From Actinoplanes solisilvae (lineage in GTDB: Bacteria > Actinomycetota > Actinomycetes > Mycobacteriales > Micromonosporaceae), in contig NZ_RJAC01000017.1 in assembly GCF_003999975.1 (NCBI RefSeq), forward strand, positions 1-64,000: a stretch of 64,000 bases of DNA. The letters run 5' to 3'. Position 1 is the stretch's first letter. The number at the start of each line of letters is the position of its first letter. This document shows, in pieces, positions 58,683-64,000 of the stretch. The notes under the pieces are model-generated. The model saw only the letters and a list, made by a program, of their open reading frames with translations, ran no database searches and had not been told where the DNA came from. Both the position numbers and the translations under genes were made by a program.

Positions 58683-60260
58683 ATGGTTTCCGGCGTGCGC
58701 ACGATGAGAGAGCTCGGCGACATCATCCCGCTTCCGGCCTCCGTCCGGCCCGATTCCTCCGGCGATTTCCGGATTACGGCCGAGGTGGCGGTGATCGCGG
58801 CCCCAGCGGCGGCCGCGGTCGCCGACGAATTGGCCGCGCTGCTGCGCAGAATCACCGGCTTCCTTGTGGCTCGACGCGAGGAAGAGGAAAGCGCCGACGC
58901 GGAGGCCGGCGACCCATCCGCGGGCGGGTCGGCCGGGGGCGGTGAGCGTTCGGACGACCGGAGCGCGGGCGGGGTCGTGCGGCTGCTCCTTGACGACGAC
59001 GGGGACGATGCCAAGTCGCCCGAGTCCTATCGGCTCGACATCGCCGCCGGTGGGGTGACGCTGCGGGCGCCGTCGGCTCAGGGGCTCTTCGCGGGGCTGC
59101 AGACGGTGCGGCAGCTGCTGCCCGAGACGCGACAGGACGACGTGGTGCTGCCGGGCGGGCGGATCGAGGACGCGCCGCGCTTCGCCTACCGCGGGACGAT
59201 GCTCGACCTGGCGCGGCACTTCTTCGGGCCGGCCGACATCCGGGCGCACATCGACACGATCGCCCAGTTCAAGATCAACCACCTGCATCTGCACCTCACC
59301 GACGACCAGGGCTGGCGGCTCGAGATCGAGGGATGGCCGCGCCTCACCGAGGTCAGCGGCGGCGAGGGCACGGGCATCGACGGCGCCGGACCGGGCTTCC
59401 TCACCGCACGGGAGTACGCCGACCTGGTCGCCTACGCCGCGACCCGGTTCGTCACGATCGTGCCCGAGATCGACCTGCCCGGCCACGTCAACGCCGCCCA
59501 GGTTGCCTACCCCGAGCTGACCTGCGACGGCAGGCCGGTCCTGCCGCGCACCGACGACGCGGTCGGCTACAGCTCGCTCTGCGTCGACCGCGAGGAGACG
59601 TACGCCTTCGTCGAGGACGTGATCCGGGTCGTGGCCGGGCTGACCCCGGGGCCCTACCTGCACATCGGCGGCGACGAGGCGCTCAGCACGACGGCCGAGG
59701 ACTACCGCACCTTCATGACCCGGGTGCTGCCGCTGCCCGGCAAGTACGGCAAGCGCGCGATCGGCTGGCACGAGATGGCCGCCGTCGAACTGCCCGCCTC
59801 CGCGATCCCGCAGTACTGGCGGATCGAGCCGGCCGACGACGGCGTCGCCCGCGCGGCCCGGTCGGGCCACCAGGTGATCATGTCGCCGGCCGACCGGGGC
59901 TACCTCGACATGAAGTACGACGAGTCGACCCCGCTCGGTCTGGACTGGGCCGGGCTGGTCGGCGTCGAACGCTCCTACGACTGGGACCCGGCCGACCGCC
60001 TGCCCGGGGTGGCGGAGGAGTCGCTGCTCGGAGTCGAGGCCCCGCTGTGGTCCGAGACCCTGCGCAGCCTCGCCGACGTGCAGTTCATGACGTTCCCACG
60101 GCTGCCGGCGATCGCCGAGATCGGCTGGACGCCGCGGGCCGCCCGCGACTGGCCGTCGTTCCGCCGCCGCCTCGGCGAGTTCGGTCCCCGGTTCGAGGCG
60201 CAGGGCGTCAACTATCACCGAAGCCCGGAGATCGATTGGCGTCAGCGCCGCACAGCCTGA
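58683..60260 (+). CDS. GH20 beta-N-acetylhexosaminidase
   Basis: 525 residues from the ATG at 58683; 58704 is an alternative start. The GH20b-like N-domain is followed by the TIM barrel: YRGTMLDLARHFF, HLHLHLTDDQGWRLEIEGWP, PEIDLPGHVNAA, and the catalytic pair Asp331-Glu332 in HIGGDEAL, then WHEM and WSETL. No signal peptide, so it probably acts in the cytoplasm on chitobiose or muropeptide-derived sugars. The last 53 bp overlap the convergent P450 gene. Confidence 0.92.
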   Translation: MVSGVRTMRELGDIIPLPASVRPDSSGDFRITAEVAVIAAPAAAAVADELAALLRRITGFLVARREEEESADAEAGDPSAGGSAGGGERSDDRSAGGVVRLLLDDDGDDAKSPESYRLDIAAGGVTLRAPSAQGLFAGLQTVRQLLPETRQDDVVLPGGRIEDAPRFAYRGTMLDLARHFFGPADIRAHIDTIAQFKINHLHLHLTDDQGWRLEIEGWPRLTEVSGGEGTGIDGAGPGFLTAREYADLVAYAATRFVTIVPEIDLPGHVNAAQVAYPELTCDGRPVLPRTDDAVGYSSLCVDREETYAFVEDVIRVVAGLTPGPYLHIGGDEALSTTAEDYRTFMTRVLPLPGKYGKRAIGWHEMAAVELPASAIPQYWRIEPADDGVARAARSGHQVIMSPADRGYLDMKYDESTPLGLDWAGLVGVERSYDWDPADRLPGVAEESLLGVEAPLWSETLRSLADVQFMTFPRLPAIAEIGWTPRAARDWPSFRRRLGEFGPRFEAQGVNYHRSPEIDWRQRRTA

Positions 60261-61443
60261 CGATCTTCAGGCCGCTGCGGGGGCGGGCCGGCACGCGGCT
60301 CAGGTCGATGGCGGTGTTCTGCGGAGGCAGGTAGTAGTCGAGCTTGGCGAGGCGCTGCGCCAGCGTGCCGAGCAGGGCTAGGACGATCCGCTCGCCGGGG
60401 CAGCGGTGGCCGGCGCGCGGATCGCCGCCGCCCTGCGGGATCAGCTCGAACTCGCCGACCGGGCGGTTCAGGAAGCGTTCGGGGCGGAACTCGTACGGCT
60501 CGGGCCAGACCCTCGGATCGTGGTGCTGGCCGTGGACGTCGAGCAGCACGAGCGTGCCCTTGGGGATGCTGACGTGCTGGAAGGTCAGATCGCGACGGGC
60601 GCGGCCGCCGAGGAACGGCACGAACGGATAGAAGCGGCGCAGCTCGTGGACGAACGCCGCCGTGTAGTCGTCGTCGCCCGCGCGCAGCCGGGCGCGGGAG
60701 CCGGGCCAGCGGTCGAGCGCGTGGCCGGCGAAGGCGAGGTACCACGCGACCGCCGTCGTCGGGCGGATCATGTTGATCAGTTCGACGGCGGCGCTGCGAG
60801 AATCGAGCAGATAGCCGTTCTCGACGTGATGCGCGATTTTCGACACCGGCGTTTCCGTGGGCTCCTGCCGGCGTACACCCTCAATGATCTTGGAAAAGCG
60901 GCGCTCGCGGCGCAGACGGGCCAGGCGGGCGCGGGCGTGCCGGGGACCGGCCGTCGCGAAGCCGTCGACCATCGCCACCAGGTCGGCGGCCATCCGATCG
61001 TCATCGGGTACGCCCGTCCAGCGCGACGCCGCGTCCGTGAGAACCCGGGCCGACTCGTCGAAGAGCGACACCGGCTCGCCGCGACGCCAGCCGTCGGCCG
61101 CCTCATCGAAGATCTTGCCGGTCAGAACGGCCAGGTTGTCGACGCCGTCCTCGTGCATCAGCAGCGCCACGAAGAGCGCCTTGCGCACCCGGTGGGCCTC
61201 GCCGTCGAGCGTGTGCACGCCCCGGCCGAAAAGCGTGCTGACCACGGCGGACGGCACCGCGGTGTGCCGTTCGAGATTGTTCGGTCCGTAGAAGAAACGC
61301 GCGGCGCCGGGGCCACTGATCGCGACCGCCGGCCGGCCGCCGAAGGTCATGCCGACCGGCCGGCCGTGGCTGCGACGACGCAGGTCGGGAAGCCAGGCAT
61401 AGCCCTTCGTGGCGAAGGACAGGGTCTGGTCGAGAAGCGGCAT
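60208..61443 (-). CDS. CYP152-type cytochrome P450 (fatty-acid peroxygenase)
   Basis: 411 residues from the ATG at 61443. Heme Cys348 in GGGDPRAGHRCPGERI, ExxR in HELRRF. The I-helix lacks the usual acid/Thr pair and instead has Arg227-Pro228 (NMIRPTTAVAW), the mark of CYP152 H2O2-using enzymes (P450-BSbeta, SPalpha, OleT). In the VHTLDGEAHRVRKALF segment, His77 is at the position where OleT has the decarboxylation-linked His85 and BSbeta has Gln. So fatty-acid hydroxylation or decarboxylation to alkenes is expected; which dominates is open. Confidence 0.88.
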   Translation of the reverse strand: MPLLDQTLSFATKGYAWLPDLRRRSHGRPVGMTFGGRPAVAISGPGAARFFYGPNNLERHTAVPSAVVSTLFGRGVHTLDGEAHRVRKALFVALLMHEDGVDNLAVLTGKIFDEAADGWRRGEPVSLFDESARVLTDAASRWTGVPDDDRMAADLVAMVDGFATAGPRHARARLARLRRERRFSKIIEGVRRQEPTETPVSKIAHHVENGYLLDSRSAAVELINMIRPTTAVAWYLAFAGHALDRWPGSRARLRAGDDDYTAAFVHELRRFYPFVPFLGGRARRDLTFQHVSIPKGTLVLLDVHGQHHDPRVWPEPYEFRPERFLNRPVGEFELIPQGGGDPRAGHRCPGERIVLALLGTLAQRLAKLDYYLPPQNTAIDLSRVPARPRSGLKIVRLCGADANRSPGFGDS

Positions 61444-61597
61444 GGCGGTCCGTATCCCCTCCGGTGACGGCCCGAATTTCTTCCTTATTTTTCCCTCCGG
61501 CGGACTGCACGTCTGGGGTTTTCGTCGGAGGGCCGCCCTACTCTTGGGCGTTGTTTCTTCTCGCGGCTTCCTCCCGCGAGGGACCGGAGGTGGCGGT

Positions 61598-63625
61598 GTG
61601 ACCGGGTCGGCTGGTCGGTCGGTGGCGATGCTGGCCGGGTTCCTCGCGGTGGCCTGGCTGCAGGTCGCGGTGGTGCTGCTGGTCGTGCTGCTCGTGCTCG
61701 AGTCGGTGCCCGGCACGGTCGCCCTGCAGGCCGCGGTTCCGCTGGTCATCGCCGTCGCGGGGCTGCTCTGGTGGTCGACCGTGCGGGCACTGCGCCCGCG
61801 CCGCACCACCCCGGCCGGCGTGCCGGTGACGCGGCAGCACGCGCCCGCCCTCTGGACCATGCTCGACGAGGCGGCCGCCGCGGCCGGGGTCAAGCCGCCC
61901 GACGGCGTGACCGTCGTGGCCGGGGCGACCGTGACGCTCGCCGAGCGTCTGCGCCTCGGTGGCCTGCTGGGCGGTCCCCGTCAGCTCTACCTGGGGCTGC
62001 CCCTGCTGCAGGCCTGGGACGAGTCGCGGCTGCGGGCCGCGGTCGCCCACGAGCTGGCCCACGGTTCGCCCGCGCTGGGTGGGCGGTTCGCCCCGATGGC
62101 CTGGCGCGGGCGGGTCGCCCTGGGCCGCATCGTGCCGCGCATCCCCCGCCGCAGCCCGGCCGGACCGGCGTTGCGGGCCTGGGCCCGGTGGTACCTGAAG
62201 GTCGACGCCCCCTACAGCCGCGCGCAGGAGCTTGCCGCCGACCGGGTGGCCGCCTCGTTCGCGGGCGCCGGTGCGGCCGCCGCGATCCTGCGCGACGGGC
62301 CCGCGCTCGAGGGCATGCAGCAGCTCTTCCACGCCGAATACCTCAGCCCCGGCTGGCAGACCGGCCTCGTGCCCGACGACATCTTCGGCGGCCTCCTGCG
62401 CGTGCTCGCCGCCCGCCCCGACGATCTGGCCGCCCTGCGAGCGGGCACGCCGGAACCGCCCGGCAAGTGGGACCCGCACCCGACGCAGGCCGAGCGCCTG
62501 GCCGCCCTGGCCGCGCCTGAAAGTTCGGCCGCGTCTGACAGCTCGGCCGCGTCTGACAGCTCGGCCGCGTCTGACAGCGGGGTCGCGTCTCCTCCGGGCG
62601 GGGAGCTGGTGCCCGATCTGCCGGGAATGGGCCGCGCACTGCAGGCTGTGGCCTTCCCGGTCGGCGGCCGGGCGGTGGTGAGCTGGGACGAGTTCTTCGG
62701 GGTGGCGCGCCTCGCCGAGATGGAGCGGGAAGCCGACGCCTCGCTGCGCGCGCTGTCCCGGGCCGCCGGGGAACCGGTGACCGGCGCCGCCGCGGTGCTC
62801 GACCTCGCCGCCGACGGCCGCCTCCGCAAGATCGCCGAGACGCTCTTCGACGACCTGCCACCCGAGCAGGTGTCCGCCCGGGTCACCGACCTGATCGCCC
62901 TTCTGCTCGCGCTGGCCGCCCTGCACAGCGACGTCGCCCGCTGGCGGCACAGTTGGACCGGCACCGCCGAGCTGGTCGCGATCGACGGTTCCTACCTGGA
63001 ACTGCAGGCCCCCGCGGAAATGGCCGGCGACCCCGAGACGGTCGGACAGGTGCGTGAGTGGCTCACCGCCATCGGTGTCGACCTGACCGCGGCCGCCTCC
63101 ACCGCCCGTCACCACTCGGCCCGGGTCCCCGTGCTCGGCGGAGTGGTCGGCGTCCAGGTCGACGGCGCCCGCACCGACCTGCTGGTCCTCGAGACCGGGC
63201 TGTTCCTGGTGCCGGGCCTGCCGCGCTCCCGCCACCACGAGGCCAAACGCCGCCTGACCCGCCTCGCGACCGACGGCGTCCTGCCCGACGGCCGCCCCGC
63301 CACCGCCATGCCGGCCCCGGCCGCATCGGTGCCCGGCCCCTCCGCCGCAGAGCCGGCACAGGCGGCGTCGGGCGGTGCGGCGACCGCGACCGCGACCCGT
63401 CCCGAGCCCACCCCGCCCACAGATGCCGACGCGACAGGCAGCCGATTCGTCCCCTTCGCCGATATCGCCACGGCGTCGGCCGCCCGCAACGGCCGCCGCT
63501 CCTGGGAGATCAACCTGCGCGACGGCGCCACCCTGACCGTCCGCACCACCCTCGACTCAGAGGAACTCCCCGGCGGCTGGGCCGCCCTCGACGACGCCGT
63601 GGCCTTCCTGACCCGCACCCGCTGA
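61598..63625 (+). CDS. M48-like membrane metallopeptidase
   Basis: 675 residues from the GTG at 61598 (GGAGGTGG site). Two N-terminal helices (~8-45), then HELAH in AVAHELAHGSPALG at ~150, followed by a long cytoplasmic part with ELAADRVAASFAG (the M48 third-ligand region, Glu in E-xxx-D). A linker carries three 18-bp-encoded SSAASD repeats (62519-62580). The C-terminal ~230 residues include a helical domain and a beta-rich end with IATASAARNGRRSWEIN. Peptidase target unknown. Confidence 0.85.
   Translation: MTGSAGRSVAMLAGFLAVAWLQVAVVLLVVLLVLESVPGTVALQAAVPLVIAVAGLLWWSTVRALRPRRTTPAGVPVTRQHAPALWTMLDEAAAAAGVKPPDGVTVVAGATVTLAERLRLGGLLGGPRQLYLGLPLLQAWDESRLRAAVAHELAHGSPALGGRFAPMAWRGRVALGRIVPRIPRRSPAGPALRAWARWYLKVDAPYSRAQELAADRVAASFAGAGAAAAILRDGPALEGMQQLFHAEYLSPGWQTGLVPDDIFGGLLRVLAARPDDLAALRAGTPEPPGKWDPHPTQAERLAALAAPESSAASDSSAASDSSAASDSGVASPPGGELVPDLPGMGRALQAVAFPVGGRAVVSWDEFFGVARLAEMEREADASLRALSRAAGEPVTGAAAVLDLAADGRLRKIAETLFDDLPPEQVSARVTDLIALLLALAALHSDVARWRHSWTGTAELVAIDGSYLELQAPAEMAGDPETVGQVREWLTAIGVDLTAAASTARHHSARVPVLGGVVGVQVDGARTDLLVLETGLFLVPGLPRSRHHEAKRRLTRLATDGVLPDGRPATAMPAPAASVPGPSAAEPAQAASGGAATATATRPEPTPPTDADATGSRFVPFADIATASAARNGRRSWEINLRDGATLTVRTTLDSEELPGGWAALDDAVAFLTRTR
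62519..62580 (+). repeat. 18-bp coding tandem repeat in the M48-like gene
   Basis: About 3.4 near-identical units of GCGTCTGACAGCTCGGCC encoding SSAASD. It forms a flexible linker in the peptidase. Confidence 0.85.
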
Positions 63626-64000
63626 CCGGCGCCGGTAGATCCCGGACCCCGCTGCCCCGCCCACCGGTGGCCGCTTCGGGCGTGTGCTTGCTCACGAAGG
63701 CGCTGGTCAGTGAAGTGTGACGGGCCATTTCTTGGCGTGCCCTCACGATGCCGTCGATATGTTCGTTTCGGTGACGGTCGATGGCGGAGTTCCCTACTCG
63801 TTCCGGGCGCGGACCACGACCCCGAGACGACGCCTGCTGCCCGATTTCCCTGTTCCGCCGCCCTTTGAGGCGATCTTGCCGAAGCTCCGGGGTGCCCCTT
63901 TCGTGATCGCCCGGTCGCTGATTGCTTCGAAAGTGGCATCACGCTGGGTGAACTGTTGGCGAGGCGCGGGCGTAGTTCTCGGCGTGCGGGGTCGCATGGG
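63626..64000. other. Right-edge region without an assigned gene
   Basis: 375 bp after the M48-like stop. Short frames exist on both strands (a plus-strand GTG frame from 63770 runs off the window end), and GC is a little lower here, but nothing matches a family I know. A gene may begin here and continue past the window. Confidence 0.4.

Noticed and set aside
63109..63942. Minus-strand ORF at the right edge, considered as a transposase
   Set aside because: It runs antisense to the M48-like gene and has no DDE or other motif.

Overview
The window is very GC-rich, densely packed DNA with many GTG and some TTG starts, frequent 4-bp start/stop overlaps (ATGA, GTGA), ECF sigma/anti-sigma pairs, an F420-type oxidoreductase, SR-rich secreted proteins and an SR-type actinobacterial integrase remnant. 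All of this points to a filamentous actinomycete chromosome, most likely Micromonosporaceae (Actinoplanes-like). That placement is inference from gene content and style; no rRNA or other phylogenetic marker is present.

Layout. 0.3-8.2 kb: a membrane beta-propeller/ECF sigma/anti-sigma operon, a multi-spanning membrane protein, a regulator/MFS pair, and a second ECF sigma coupled to a membrane propeller-like protein. 8.3-15.8 kb: a short-chain dehydrogenase remnant, an SGNH hydrolase, a very large secreted GH87-type alpha-1,3-glucanase, a two-component system and an anchored S1 protease. 15.8-20.5 kb: a three-gene surface-glycopolymer operon on the minus strand. 20.8-28.3 kb: a tightly coupled six-gene operon (SWIM zinc protein, unknown, VWA, MoxR-type AAA+, DUF5682, HNH-like), the strongest candidate for a poorly described system. 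28.4-31.6 kb: a large membrane metallopeptidase with a small partner.

31.7-39.8 kb is a genomic island. A tRNA-Lys(CTT) gene at its right end and a 45-bp near-exact copy of that tRNA's 3' part at its left end form attR/attL. The tRNA's apparent native terminator has been left 8 kb away beyond attL, and broken integrase pieces lie next to attR. The intact cargo is coherent: a doubly anchored TasA/CalY-like protein translationally coupled to a membrane diguanylate cyclase, a SipW (ER-type) signal peptidase, and two exported proteins whose signal regions share a SipW-type VWQASHA-x-F signature. I read it as a transferable, possibly c-di-GMP-linked, extracellular fibre/matrix module.

39.9-64 kb is mostly ordinary envelope and metabolic content: tandem L,D-transpeptidases, an MHYT protein, a KASIII enzyme, response regulator, a pair of paralogous secreted proteins (one with a hexapeptide-repeat tail) separated by repeat-rich DNA, a Wzx/MATE-like flippase fused to a condensation-type acyltransferase domain, a CorA/ABC exporter operon with a divergent WYL regulator, a luciferase-like oxidoreductase, a second SGNH hydrolase, GNAT, GH20 hexosaminidase, a CYP152-type P450 peroxygenase and an M48-like peptidase.
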